Source: Costus lasius
Lineage: Eukaryota > Streptophyta > Magnoliopsida > Zingiberales > Costaceae
Assembly (NCBI GenBank): GCA_027563935.2
Contig: CM050449.1
Location: forward strand, 17,940,735-18,004,734
Direction of reading: 5' to 3'
Length of the DNA: 64,000 nt
Below are positions 47,498-58,977 of the stretch, piece by piece. Numbering within the stretch: the stretch's first letter is position 1; the number at the start of each line of letters is the position of its first letter. The position numbers and the translations under genes are program-made. The notes under the pieces are model-generated. The model ran no database searches, was not told where the DNA came from, and saw only the letters and a program-made list of their open reading frames with translations.

Positions 47498-48474
47498 TGT
47501 CAGGCCCCGGTCCAGCCGGTTCAGCCCAAGACCCAATGGGCCGGGCGGAGGCCTAAGCCCGTGCGGAAGACCACAAAACGGAGCTCGTTCGCGAGGTGAT
47601 TTTGGCCGGTCAATGCCGAAATCGAAGGTAGATTTTGACTCGTACGCGGAGCAGCTTCTGTAGCTGCATCCTCATCGCAGAGCTCGGGCGCGAGTTCTCC
47701 GCCGGAAGACACACGCAACGGCGAGTTCGGACGCGGCATCAACGAAGCTTGCGGCACAGTGAAAGAAACGGGCACGGCAACAAGATCTTCGGCGGGAGAC
47801 CCGGACAACGGCGACGAGGGTTTTGGGCGGTGGCGTTGGACACACGCGGACGAATCGGGCTCGGACGCTCGACATAGAGGCGACAGACGCGGATGGAAGA
47901 AAGACGGCGGCTTCTCCCTATAAGAAGCCGACGAAGAGGAGCGAGCAGGGGGCAAAAGTTTCGCCAGCCATTAGAGAGAAATCGGAGAGTTCTCGAGCGG
48001 GATCTGGGGAGTCGCCACCTTCAACCACCTTCATCGGCGAGCGGAAGTTTGTGAGGCGTGCGGGAGAGCTTGTAACCGGCAACGCCGGCCCGCGTTCGAA
48101 ACGAGGCGGAGCAGAGGAGTCAACACGACAGTCAACGATCGATTTCGATTTTGAAATCGGATTTTGATTTCGAGCTGACGTCAGCACAGCGATTTGATTC
48201 GGACGGCGATGATTTTGACTACGGTCAAAATCCAGAAGAAGGTATTTTGATTTAGGGTTTGATTCTTTTCGGATTTTCTCTGAATTAGGGTTAAGGTTTT
48301 TTTCGGTGCGACTTGTAATTTGGGAATAAAAATCTGAGTGGGGAATTAGGGTTTCTTGTTTGGGGAGGAATTTTATCCTGAAACCCTAGGCAGTTCGCAC
48401 TCTGGTGTTCCGCCGGACAACCCTGAGACAACGGATAAACACCAGTTCAGGGCTGCTTCGATCGGGGCGTGACA
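47498..48474 (+). repeat. 5' LTR of gag-only element
   Basis: 977 bp. About 270 bp present in the 3' LTR (around 50325-50605, including AATAAAGCTTC) are missing here, between short CCGGC words, so this LTR may have lost its transcription start or poly(A) region. Confidence 0.92.
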
Positions 48475-48476
48475 AT

Positions 48477-48488
48477 TGGTATCAGAGC
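48477..48488 (+). other. primer-binding site, tRNA-Met
   Basis: TGGTATCAGAGC, an exact match to the plant initiator Met PBS, two bases after the LTR end. Confidence 0.92.
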
Positions 48489-48500
48489 CGAGGCTAACGT

Positions 48501-49735
48501 GTGACGGCGAACGTGAAGAAGAGCTCAAAATTTCAGAAGATCACCCACACGGCCAGAGGAGCGTCAGAGGACGTTTGGCCTAAGCAAGACAAAGGTAAAG
48601 CCAAGGAGACGTCTAGACCTAAAGACATGGCAAACCACGATGATCACATAGCACAGATCGAGAGGGTGCTCGGTCTGGGTGATGAGGACGACGGGATGGT
48701 TCCTCAGGTGGAGAGTCTTCAGAGTATAGTGGAGGCGCAAAGATTGCAAATCCATACTCAGAAGTTGTAGATCGAGTTCCTGCAACAAACTCTAGAAGGT
48801 CTGATCGATCTGCCAGCGCAGATGACTCGCATGAAGGAGGACATGCAGGCATAGGTCACGGTATTGCATTTGGCCCTAACGCAAGTATCGCGATTAACGG
48901 CGGCACCGGCGGAGCAGGAGGCTCCTAAGCTGAAGGTATGTGTACCTGAGCCAGCGACGTTCGGGGGGGTCCGATCGTTCAGAGAAGTGGAGAACTTCAT
49001 CTGGGACATGGAGCAGCTGTTCTCTGCTAGCCATGTTTCAGAAGAAGACAAAGTGCGGGTGTGCATCGCATACCTCACAGGCGACGCGAAACTTTGGTGG
49101 CGAACCAAAGTCAGCTCGACATCGGGGGCTACTAGCTGGCCTTGGGAGACTTTCCGTGAGGAACTGCGGCGGCAGTTTCTTCCCGGAAATTCGGCGGACC
49201 AAGCGCGTGGAAAGGTGGATCGACTGAGGCACACTGGGTCGATCCAAGAGTACGTCAAGGCGTTCTCCGCGTTGATGTTGGAGCTTCCACACATGGAGGA
49301 GGATGATAGGAGGCATCTCTTTCTCTGGAACCTTCAGCCATGGGCAGAAGCGGAGGTCCGACGGCGCTCACCGGTCGATTGGAGGGCGGCTGCAGCGGTG
49401 ACCGAGTTCTTGGCGGATAATCACAAATTCAGATCCACACCACCAAAGAAACAACAGTCACCCCAGAAGCGCGGCTCTCCACGGACCCCACCGAATGCTA
49501 GAGTTACAGAAAGAGGTAGGCCCTTATTCCGGCAGAACAGAGATTCACCATGACAACGAGAGCCAAATCGTCCTGCGGGAAGGACGAATGCAAAGCGTAA
49601 GCCACAGGGTTGCTTCTTGTGCGCTATCATAACACAGGAACCAGCCGTGGAGGCTGAAGAGATCCCCGCAGAGGTGAGGATCGGGGTGATGGTGGCCCAA
49701 GATCCGCCCGCGAATGTCCAAATTGGACGGGGGAG
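48501..49735 (+). pseudogene. gypsy gag, nearly open
   Basis: One frame runs from 48501 to the PPT with three in-frame stops: TAG 48768-48770, TAG 48852-48854 (CAGGCATAG, probably from CAG) and TGA 49551-49553. An N-terminal charged part and a coiled-coil-like segment (VESLQSIVEAQRLQIHTQ) precede the retrotransposon gag core, which includes FREVENFIWDMEQLF, EEDKVRVCIAYLTGDAKLWW and FREELRRQFLPGN. A basic proline-rich tail leads to the first half of a zinc knuckle (GCFLC), where the deletion of the rest of the polyprotein begins. A packaging and particle role is known for the family; that this copy was active is inference. Confidence 0.88.
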
Positions 49736-49738
49736 AAT

Positions 49739-50998
49739 TGTCAGGCCCCGGTGTAGCCGGTTCAGCCCAAGACCCAATGGGCCGGGCGGAGGCCTAAGCC
49801 CGTGCGGAAGACCACAAAACGGAGCTCGTTCGCGAGGTGATTTCGGCCAGTCAACGCCGAAATCAAAGGTAGATTTTGACTCGTATGCGGAACGCGTACG
49901 CGGAGCAGCTTCTGTAGCCGCATCCTCATCGCAGAGCTCGGGCGCTAGTTCTCCGCCGGAAGACACGCGCGACGGCGAGCTCGGACGCGGCATCAACGAA
50001 GCTTGCAGCGCAGCGAAAGAAACGGGCACAGCAACAAGATCTTCGGCGGGAGACCCGGACAACGGCGACGAGGGTTTTGGGCAGCAGCGTTGGACGCTCG
50101 ACATAGAGGTGACGGACGCGGATGGAAGAAAGGCGGCGGCTTCTCCCTATAAGAAGCCGACAAAGAGGAGGTGTGGGGGGGGGGGGGGGGGTGGGGAGTT
50201 TCGCCAGCCATTAGAGAGAAATCGGAGAGTTCTCGAGTGGGATCTGAGGAGTCGCCACCTTCAATCACCTTCATCGGCGAGCGGAAGTTTGTGAGGCGTG
50301 CGGGAGAGCTTGTAACCGGCAACGACCGGCGAGGGAGGGATGGGGGCACCGGCGACGGGGGTCGTCGGCGTAGAGAAGGGTTCTGTAGTCTCTGAGAGGT
50401 TAATAAAGCTTCTTCGTTGATTTCTGACCTTCCCCTATTCCTTCTGTGTTCTCGGCTCTTTCGGCGACGACACCATTGAGGGCGAAGGCGAGAGCGTCTT
50501 CTCCTGCCGGCACACCCATCTCCGACGACGGGAGACAGCGGCGAACAGACGGGCGCAACGATCGTTCGACATTGCAGAGAAGATGACGACACGCGAGAGT
50601 TTCGAACGTGGGCCGGCGTTCGAAACGAGGCGGAGAAGAGGAGTCAACGCGGCAGTCAACGATCGATTTCGAAATCGAAATCGGATTTCAATTTCGAACG
50701 GCGTGATGTCAGCACAGCGATTTGATTCGGACGGCGACAATTTTGACTACGGTCAAAATCAGGAAGAAGGTATTTTGATTTAGGGTTTGATTCTTTCCGG
50801 ATTTTCTCTGAAGGGTTAGGGTTTTTTTCGGTGCGACTTGTAATTTGGGGATAAAAATCTGAGCGGGGAATTAGGGTTTCTTGTTTGGGAGAAATTTTAT
50901 CCGGAAACCCTAGGCAGTTCGCGCTCTGGTGTTCCGCCGGACAACCATGAGACAATGGATAAGCACCGGTTCAGGGCTGCTCCGATCGGGGCGTGACA
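49739..50998 (+). repeat. 3' LTR of gag-only element
   Basis: 1260 bp. It contains a 17-base poly(G) run (about 50175-50191) not seen in the 5' LTR. A region with AATAAAGC near 50402 is a candidate poly(A)/R region. Confidence 0.92.
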
Positions 50999-51017
50999 AT
51001 TAGGGCGTGACAATTAG
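50999..51017 (+). repeat. 14-bp duplication of LTR end plus target site
   Basis: Directly after the 3' LTR the sequence is ATTAG-GGCGTGACA-ATTAG, so the last nine bases of the LTR and the target duplication occur twice. Confidence 0.9.
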
Positions 51018-53240
51018 GGAGGAGAAAAGGGAACAACTTACCTTCAATGCATGTTTTTTTTTTCTTACATTACAAGTAGATGATTAACCTTCTAGACCTT
51101 CTCTATCTCTTTGTTGTATGCTATCCCCCTTCCCGTTCACCTTAACTCCCTTTTTTAACGGCATGTCATTTCTTGACTCCTCAACTCCATCGAAACTGCA
51201 TGTCACGTTGTCCTCATCTTTGCGCCCCTCCATGTCATTATTTTTTGTTCCCTCTAATTCCACTGCTCCTCTCTTGCTAAGTCGCTGGTCACAATAATTT
51301 TCTTTCTTTGACCACCGATTTGAACGAGGTCAAGTTTATCGACTGGGGCTGCAAATTTGAGTTTTTTTCTTTTTTTAAACCTTGTTCTTCGGTCAAAATC
51401 AACTTTGACCCAAAATCGTCATTGATCAAATCAATTACTTAATTGAATAATACTTTGCCATCTCACAGCACTATTCCACGGCGGTCAAAAATTAGTTGTT
51501 TTGAGCCAAAATCCCACATGTGATTATGGCCAAGTTTCTTCAAATTATGGTGGGCACGTGTCAATTAAGACTTGAAATTTTGTCACCAGGGATACGAATG
51601 AGGGTCCAACAGTGGTTTTCTGACTTTTAAGCATTCAATCAAATATATAATTGTACATATCTTTTGTTTAAGCTAGTAAAACCTTGGTAATGGGTTAAGC
51701 ACAATGCTAACAACAAATAAAACCACATTGGAAGCTTTTTCTTGAATCGATATTGCTCACGTGATCTTGCAATTTTACTGAGATTCATGAATGCCTGATT
51801 CTGTTCAAAATGTGGCGCATCCGTAAGTCTTTTTCTTCTCGTACGTATTCTCCTTGGTAACCTTTCGCAAGTTTTGTGACTGAACCTATCCATTTAATAG
51901 TGGTGTATACAATGAATGCTAGCCTGAAAGCTGTCTCTTGTTCTTTCTTGTTTCAGGTTGCAGCAGTTAGGTGGCTATTGCGGTGGAAGAAACGAAATCT
52001 GAGCTGTAGGAGTCGAGTGTACGACAAGGAGAATTACCTTTTCCATTTTATCGTAGGAAAATCTTATCCGCCTAGTAGATTTGAGAGTTGTGATAACGCG
52101 AGGAAACTTTATTTCACTGTGTTGTTTCATGCTATGTTGGATTAATGTTTCATGTGTTCTTTCTATGTACGAGATCTATAATTTAGTTCCTGTCATCGTA
52201 TAACATAGTTAAACAACATATGAATCCTAGTTAATAGGAAACAAAAATGAATTCTCCTCAGCAAATTCATTTCAGGTATCTTATTTGTCGCGTTTTGCAT
52301 GACAATCTAGATCGTAGAAGTGAAAATTAATTAACCTGCTGGCTGAACGAAGATTGTTATCTTCTGCTCTCGTGTCAGTGGCGTTCTTGTACATGAGCAG
52401 AGATCAATGAAGAGCTAATGCGACTAAAAGATTGTGATACTATTGACTTTATTTAGTCCGAAAACCTCCTAAAAAGCGTTTTATCTTTTTCAATAATTAA
52501 AGCTAAGAAGAGAATAAAGAGGGTCTCAGTATAAGATTCTACCTGGAAACGTTGAAAAGTGGATGGTAGAATACAAAATATAGATTAATAAAATTCTACG
52601 CGCTAGTATAAGCAAATTGACACAAGTATGCTAATTGAAATATAGCATCAATTGAACAAATCGCTTGTATTTGTATTTAGCATTCGCTGAATAATAAATA
52701 AATAAAGTACTAAGCAAGGAAAGAATTCTAAAAGAATATAAATGTATTATTAATTATAAATATTTGCGATAGTGATTAGGTAATGACAGTGTGGTAGCAA
52801 TAGATGGTACTTGGCAGGAGTGATTAAAGATGGATTGGTTATAAAATCTAGTAGGTCAATGAAATCTATTTAATTGGACAAGTGAAGGTGTCAATTAGTT
52901 TAATTAGTAAATATCTTAATTATGGATAACAAAATCTTAAATCAAAGTCTTGTCTTTCTAGGTTTTATATAGGCCTTTGAACAATGCGATATATGGTTTG
53001 CTATCTTGATTCTTTAGTCAAAGGACATTAATATAAAATAATATATAAAACAAAATTTTTTTTTAACTTGGACAATAAATAGAAATTTCAAAAGAAATTC
53101 AGGAATCGAAGAAATAAAAGAACCCATAGCCATCAAATCACGGGAAAAATCGAATTTGATTTAGTTGTTTTTGCAACCTAAACATGAGAAACTTTAAACT
53201 CCAATGCGAACCAAAATCCAAATTGGCTCGAATCGACTGG
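51018..53240. other. spacer without a recognised gene
   Basis: Mixed and AT-rich sequence. A candidate exon-like stretch (about 51957-52010, after TTTCAG) has no supporting domain. No transposon ends could be matched. Confidence 0.5.
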
Positions 53241-53279
53241 TCTGCTATTGGTTAAACAGCAACAGGTAGAGGCGTCATT

Positions 53280-54200
53280 AAACCAGGTCCAATCGGGCAC
53301 CAACGAGTATGATCAGAGCTCGAATCACGGACAGACCATCCTCTTGTCCGCCAGCCATCAGCCGCCGCCGATCCCTGCTCCGCATCAGGCATCTTCTTGC
53401 TCTCTCTCTAGTTTCTATCACGATTCTCTCTCTCCCTACTTTAAAGCTACCTTCTCCTCCCTCCGTTCCATTCTAGGGTTGTCCCATTTCAAATCTGTAG
53501 ACACTATGCAATGGAAATGTTTTGTTAGATATTTCCACGATCAAATGCTAATATATGTAATTTTCCGAAATTTATTTTCTATGAGAACTCACTCATGAAT
53601 TTAATTTATGTCGTTCCAATTATTAGTTTCTTGAGTGAACTTTCTGATGTACAATTCCTTTGATCATATTTTGTAATGCAAATTATAACAAGTAAAGTCA
53701 ATGTCGGCACTCCTTTACTCCTACTTTCTGGTCCCCTTCATTCTGTGTGCAAGATCCATAGCTCCTCCACATTCATCAACCAAATCAGTTCTGCAGATAT
53801 ATTCGCATTTGTGATTCTCATACTACGATGGAGATTGAGAAGTCCTATTGTGCAGGATATATTAGCAATTTACTCCTAATCATTTTCGATCACTGACAGT
53901 AATTACGTTCACAAATTTCATATATTTCTGACATATGTAATCAGTTCACATGGTTTCTAGTTCTTTTCAGCAATATATGTAGAAGGCAGTAGTGAAATTC
54001 TATTTAATGATGCCTTGAACCAAGGAAAATTCATAAGTGAAAAATCTAATCTTGCAAAAGCTTTTTTACCGTTTCTTATATCTCGTTGTTTCTCAAGGAG
54101 GCATATACGGTTTTATACATTTGAATCATGCAATTATGGTGTTATAGAGAAATGATGTGCTTCCTTGCTTTTTCAGGCCAGTCATTAAAGATCGAAGAGA
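53280..54200 (+). promoter_or_regulatory. probable 5' UTR exon and UTR intron of CMC2
   Basis: 53280-53480 is C/T-rich (CTCTCTCTCTAG, CTCTCTCTCCC) in AT-rich surroundings, as in plant 5' UTRs. An acceptor (TGCTTTTTCAG) ends at 54176, 24 bp before the start codon, so an intron in the 5' UTR is likely. The exact transcription start and donor were not determined. Confidence 0.5.
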
Positions 54201-54904
54201 ATGCATCCTCCGCTGACTTTGCACAGGCATCCTCTGTGCGCTGATGTATGCTCATCTCCTTATTACGGATTCACTTGTCTTCCCTTGTTAAACGTTATTG
54301 CTGTGCTTTTCAGTTATTATTACTTTTCTGACGAGTATCAGCTTCCTCTTTCGGCTAAGCAGTAATTGTTGGTAGTTATCTTTGTTTTTTATTCTTTTAC
54401 ATTTCTATATAGTTGGTACAGCCCTCACCCATTCTCTTAGATAGAGGAGTGATGCTTTCATTCTTCCAGATTATTGAGGAGTTCCAGAAGTGTCATGCAG
54501 ACCATCCTATTAGAAAGTTCTTCGGGGAATGCACTGAGCTAAAGATAAAGCTTGATCGTTGCTTTAGGCAGGAGGTGTCTTTTCCTATTGTTCTTCCTTT
54601 ACCATAAGAAGAGAGTAGAAAAAAAACGAATATATTACACATTCACAAGAAGAAAGGATACAACACTCTCAATAACTACAATTTCTATTTCAAAATTTTG
54701 GTATTAGATAACTATTTTTTGGTATAAATCTAGATATTTTCTTTCAGTTATTAATATTTCATGTTTCCTATACCTCATTTCTTGTTTATTGTCTGCTTTG
54801 GGGTTTAGAAAGCTGTGAAAAGGAAGGCAAACTTTGAGGAAAGCAAAAAGTTCAAGGAAAGACTGCAGGCTTACAGAAAAGAAATGGAAGAAAATGGCTT
54901 ATAA
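54201..54904 (+). CDS. CMC2: COX assembly mitochondrial protein 2 homologue (CMC2-type)
   Basis: Three exons (54201-54245, 54470-54574, 54809-54904) give 81 residues. The protein starts MHPPLTLHRHPLCAD, continues IIEEFQKCHADHPIRKFF and GECTELKIKLDRCFRQE, and ends in a lysine/glutamate-rich helix (KAVKRKANFEESKKFKERL...EENGL). The two CX9C pairs (C13-C23 and C36-C46) form the twin-CX9C helical hairpin of Cmc-family proteins. These are imported into the mitochondrial intermembrane space by the Mia40 disulphide relay and act in cytochrome c oxidase assembly. All introns are in phase 0. Donors are GTATGC and a weak GTGTCT, and acceptors are TTCCAG and GTTTAG. The length matches plant homologues. 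No stops or frame breaks, so it appears functional. The small size and three exons explain why simple ORF reading misses it. Confidence 0.95.
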
Positions 54905-56009
54905 GAACCTTGCAAATGTACATGAAGCTTTCACTGAGGCACAATTGTGTACCGTTTATCATCATCAGAGTAATTCTATTCTCCTACAATATTGGATATT
55001 ACAATTATACCATATTCTTGGAAACCTCTTAAGTTCTATGAGGACTAGTACAATGTCCAACAACAATTTTGTTTTGTCTTCCATAGGAAACGTGCTTTGC
55101 TAATTTGGCCAGAAAAAGTTGTTTGAATTCCTTGACTGAATAAGATATTCCTACCGTTATTCGATTTCAGGAAATTGTCTGTTTTAGGTATAATGCATAA
55201 GTATGCTGCCAGAATATCTTTGTCCTGCAACTGTTGTGTGTCATTAGTGCCAATTTATTTGTTAATTTGAAGAAATATCATGGTAAATGCTGTCTTTTTC
55301 CCTTGGTTGCTAATTTAGTTTTTGTTAAGTTTGGTATCTGTAGCATTCTTTTATGAAAATGAAATCAAACCTTTGTTCTTTTACCTTATTGCTTTTAGTT
55401 GTCTAAAAGTCAAGTATGCTTGCGTTAAACGAAAGGATTAATCTTCATGTGTTGCTAGGCGGCCTGGCTGACTGTGTTGCTTTCAGAGTATGTTGGTTGA
55501 AGATATAAGAGAAAATTTGCTTCAAATTAGCACGGCAATAAAATGAAGTCCACCATCTCTAAATTACTCAGCCAGCTGATGAAGACAATATCACTTGCTT
55601 GAAGTTGGGGATGTTGAGTTGTTATTTACTATCCAAAATTCTTGAATTTCTGCATGAGAGCTAATTAGGCACATATTTTGAGCTAATTCTTGGACGATTA
55701 GTGTTTTGTCAAAAAATTTGGAAGCTGGCTAGGACATAACTTGTCGCTTTTGGCATCATCATTAACTCTACCTGAGCATTTAGAAACTATTATCTCTCAG
55801 TATGAATACTGTCTTCTTTAAGCTTTAATATATAATTTGTCCTATTTCTGCTAATAGTTAAGAAATTGTCTTCCTGGATTCATGTTACATTTTTCGTCCT
55901 AAGCTTGTGTTAACTATGGCGGTTTTCTCTAATCATAAACATGTCTTTTATTTTGCTCACCTTGTTTACTATAGGACCGTAATTAGGAGGAAAAAAATAA
56001 TTTTATGCA
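54905..56009. other. CMC2 3' flank, no further gene
   Basis: It probably includes the 3' UTR. AT-rich, with no coding exon recognised. Confidence 0.55.
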
Positions 56010-56013
56010 GTTT

Positions 56014-56684
56014 ACTGGAGCAAACGGAAATGAGCGGATGGATTAGACGAGTGATTTTCCTTTCATTTTCCAATCCTCCCAAATCGGGCAGGCATGCTGC
56101 GCTTGCCGCTCGTTGCGGATGTCGCCTCTTGTCCTAGACCTCGCCTAGCTCGCCTTGCCGTCCTCACCCAGCTCGCTAGCGTCCACGAGCTGGCAAGAGC
56201 TCACGGATACCGAGCTTGCCAGCGTCCACGAGTTGGTGATAGCTCGCAGATGCCGAGCTCGCCAGCATCCTCACCTCGCATCGCGTCACCGACCTCACAA
56301 GCGTTTGCGAGCTCTCGCTGACCTCTCCAGCATCTGCGAGCTAGCGAGAGCTAGCGGACCTCGCCGACCTTTCCAGCGTCCACGAGCTGGACCAGCTCGC
56401 GAATGCTGACCTCACACGCGTCCACAGCCTAGCCTCACCTCGCCAATCTCTATCTCCAGACGAAGCTCGCAAACCTCGCCGGCCTATCCAGCATCCGTGA
56501 GCTAGCGAGAGCTCACAGACGCTGACCTCGCCCATGTCCACGGCCTCGCCTCGCCTCGCCGATCTCTGTCTCCATCTCGTTTGGTCATATGATTTTCACG
56601 TGACTTAAATTTTCATTTTCTTCTTTTTTTTTCTTTGTTTTTTCATCCATTTGCTTTCCCGTTCCTGCCAGTAAACAGGGCCTT
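56014..56684. mobile_element. possible Harbinger-like element with GC-rich tandem repeats
   Basis: The left part reads TTTACTGGAGCAAACGG and the reverse complement of the right part TTTACTGGCAGGAACGG, both followed by words ending in ATGGAT. Just outside on the right is CAGGGCC, as in GGCCCTGTTTAC-type MITE ends. The interior (56090-56570) is GC-rich and made of degenerate units around CGTCCACGAGCTGGCAAGAG / GAGCTCGC. It resembles the block at 61 kb. No target duplication could be confirmed. Confidence 0.4.
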
Positions 56685-56874
56685 TAGTGTCATAATGCCA
56701 TAATCTTGAATACAGATTGCTTATGCGATCGTATTCATGATCTTTTATGTTCCATAAAGATTTTATCTTTTAACAATATTTCACATATTTGCAGAGGCTA
56801 ATGCCTCAAGAAAATTATGCCATATATTAATTAACAGTGGATGTGTCAGAGCAAAGAATCAAGAAAAAAAGAAT

Positions 56875-57236
56875 CCTAGCCTGGTACCAATGCTAGGATT
56901 TTTTATGTTGGGTACATTCGTTTTGATTTAAAAAATATTTAATTTTTTTAATAGAAATAATCTATACATTCTAAGCTATCCAATGATATTAATATTGGGA
57001 TAGTTTAGATTACACACAATGAAAAAGTACCCTAAACATTATCGCATAAAAAATAAAAACCTATTTCCTATATAGAAATGTTTAGGACAATTTCTTATTG
57101 TGTGAAATCTAAACTACCCAATATTAGTATTATTGGATAGCTTAAAGTATGTAGATTATTTTTATAAAAAAAAATTTTAAAAAAATTACTTCAAAAATGA
57201 AGCACCCAGCATAGAAATCCTAACCCCTAGGCTAGG
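56875..57236. mobile_element. fold-back MITE
   Basis: Almost the whole 362 bp is one inverted repeat. CCTAGCC...CTAGGATTTTTTATG on the left pairs with the reverse complement of the right end (CCTAGCCTAGGGGTTAGGATTTCTATG). Inner segments (AAGCTATCCAATRATA; GTTTAGATT.CACACAAT; CCTAAACATT) also pair. The loop is only about 40 bp. The transposon family was not identified. Confidence 0.8.
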
Positions 57237-57339
57237 CCATTTGGTCAAGAATCAACTTCAGATTCAGTTCCAGTTCCAGCACAGAGTATGCAAATATAGT
57301 AGATGCAACGCCTTGCCATCTGCCATTAACTTTGTAAAT

Positions 57340-57466
57340 TTGGCTTGCTCGTTTGGGAGTTTACCAAACTTGGTGCTGTGATTGGCCTGCCGATCTCTCT
57401 TGTATTTTGGTCTCCGATCTAGGAGACGATCTTACTTAATAGACTCCTTTTAAAAAAAAAAAAAAA
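57340..57466 (+). mobile_element. 5'-truncated LINE-like insertion with poly(A)
   Basis: A 127-bp segment ends in about 16 A residues and is flanked by AACTTTGTAAAT at 57328-57339 and 57467-57478 (12 bp, identical). This is the signature of target-primed reverse transcription. The body is too short to show coding sequence; a processed retrocopy or SINE is possible. Confidence 0.85.
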
Positions 57467-57478
57467 AACTTTGTAAAT

Positions 57479-58972
57479 AGGCTACCATATTTGTCTCCAT
57501 CAATTTCTCACACAGAATCTTGGATGACATAACTTCTAATTGTTAAATTTGCCAACAGTTCAAAGAAGAGGAAGCACATAAATGAAAATGTCATTTAACA
57601 AAATTAGTAAACATGCGCTTTTTCAAGATATGATCAAGTTCTTGTAAGCATTGTAAATATTATATTTAAATGTAAAACTATGCATAAGTAAATGTATGAG
57701 TATAGTATAAATTATAATTAAAAATTAAATGTATATACAAATTTTAAAGTAAACTAGCATGACATTGATAGACGAACTTCAATATAATAAATTTAATAAA
57801 AAGAAAGTTACAGAAACTAACTAAAATATTCTCATTTAAGAATGGTTAAAATTAAAACATATTCATAAAATAATCCATTAACTATTAAAGCCAGAAATTG
57901 CGTGAAAGGGAATATATTATAATATTATATTTTGAAATTAAATATGTTAGCATGAACAATAATAAAATAGCATACATAAACCTCAAGATCGATTGAGGAT
58001 AAATAAAATTTAAGAAAAATTAGCAGGTAACATAAATAAATGATAAAAGAGGGGTGCGCTTTCCATCTAATAAATATTAAGGACTAATCAGAAGTACATT
58101 TTCACGCCACCCCTCGTCAAGAAATAAATCCTATATACAGTAAATCTAAGCGATAAAATATGAAAACATTGCTTCCAAATTATTCTAGGTCAGATTTATT
58201 ATGTGGTAACTGCATTTATCAAATTAAAAACTCATCAAAATTCATCTTAAGGTATTTACCATTATTCCTTTAGTTTGCATTTTTTAAACTTTGCAATTCT
58301 TTTTCTCTTCAATTCCAAAGTTTTGACTATTTATCAGAACTTGAAATAGGTGGGAATTTTTGAGTTCTTTTTTGCCAAAGTAACTTAAGTAATAAGAGTG
58401 AGAATTAAACCTAAGACCTTGTTATTAACAACTAAGGTCCTTACCAGTTGAAGACTCTCAATACATTTGATGTATTTCACTGTTCCTAAACTGCTGTAGT
58501 AAATCGAAGACAAACCACAATTTTGAAGAATGAATGTTCACTTTACTAAACAAATAGGTTCTCACAAGGCGTAGTTGGGCCTGAAATAATCTCATTCAAA
58601 TGACCTATAATTTGGCCTGATAAAAGTTAACACAACCCATATAAAGACAATCATACAGATAGATAGGGTTTCAAAGTCAAGGACAAAAATATTTATCAAC
58701 AAAATTGTTAGTTTGCTTGTTTCAATGTTGTTACAAAGAATGGCCTAAGATTATAAGTAATCAGAATTTAGTTAATATACTATTTACATATTCTTCACAT
58801 TTATTGGATGATTTCAAATTATACTATGTGCATATTCTTTTCATCTAAAAATATATTTTTTTATAAAATAGTTAATGGAGTTAAATATGCTATAAAATCC
58901 ACATAATTATCTTATTTTATGAATATAGTAGACCTATACATCCAATGTTTTTCTTATGTCATAATTAAGGAT
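57479..58972. other. AT-rich spacer, no gene seen
   Basis: Strongly AT-rich with only short frames; no transposon ends recognised. Confidence 0.6.
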
Positions 58973-58977
58973 GTGTA

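Larger units (their letters stand above)
47498..50998 (+). mobile_element. gag-only Ty3/gypsy element, 3.5 kb
   Basis: Flanked by ATTAG at 47493-47497 and 50999-51003. LTRs are 47498-48474 and 49739-50998 (both TGTCAGGCCC..GGGGCGTGACA). The PBS is at 48477, and the PPT (GGACGGGGGAGAAT) ends at about 49738. The internal region of about 1.26 kb codes for gag only; the sequence jumps from the start of the zinc knuckle to the segment before the PPT. The element keeps every cis signal, so it could have been moved by a related autonomous gypsy element. It is structurally intact compared with the other elements here. Confidence 0.93.

Noticed and set aside
47521..50592. Long minus-strand frames of 144-227 aa
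   Set aside because: They are antisense to the LTRs and gag of the gag-only element.
51876..52145. 89-aa frame as a gene
   Set aside because: A TTTCAG acceptor-like site is present but there is no domain, no matching donor, and ordinary spacer on both sides.
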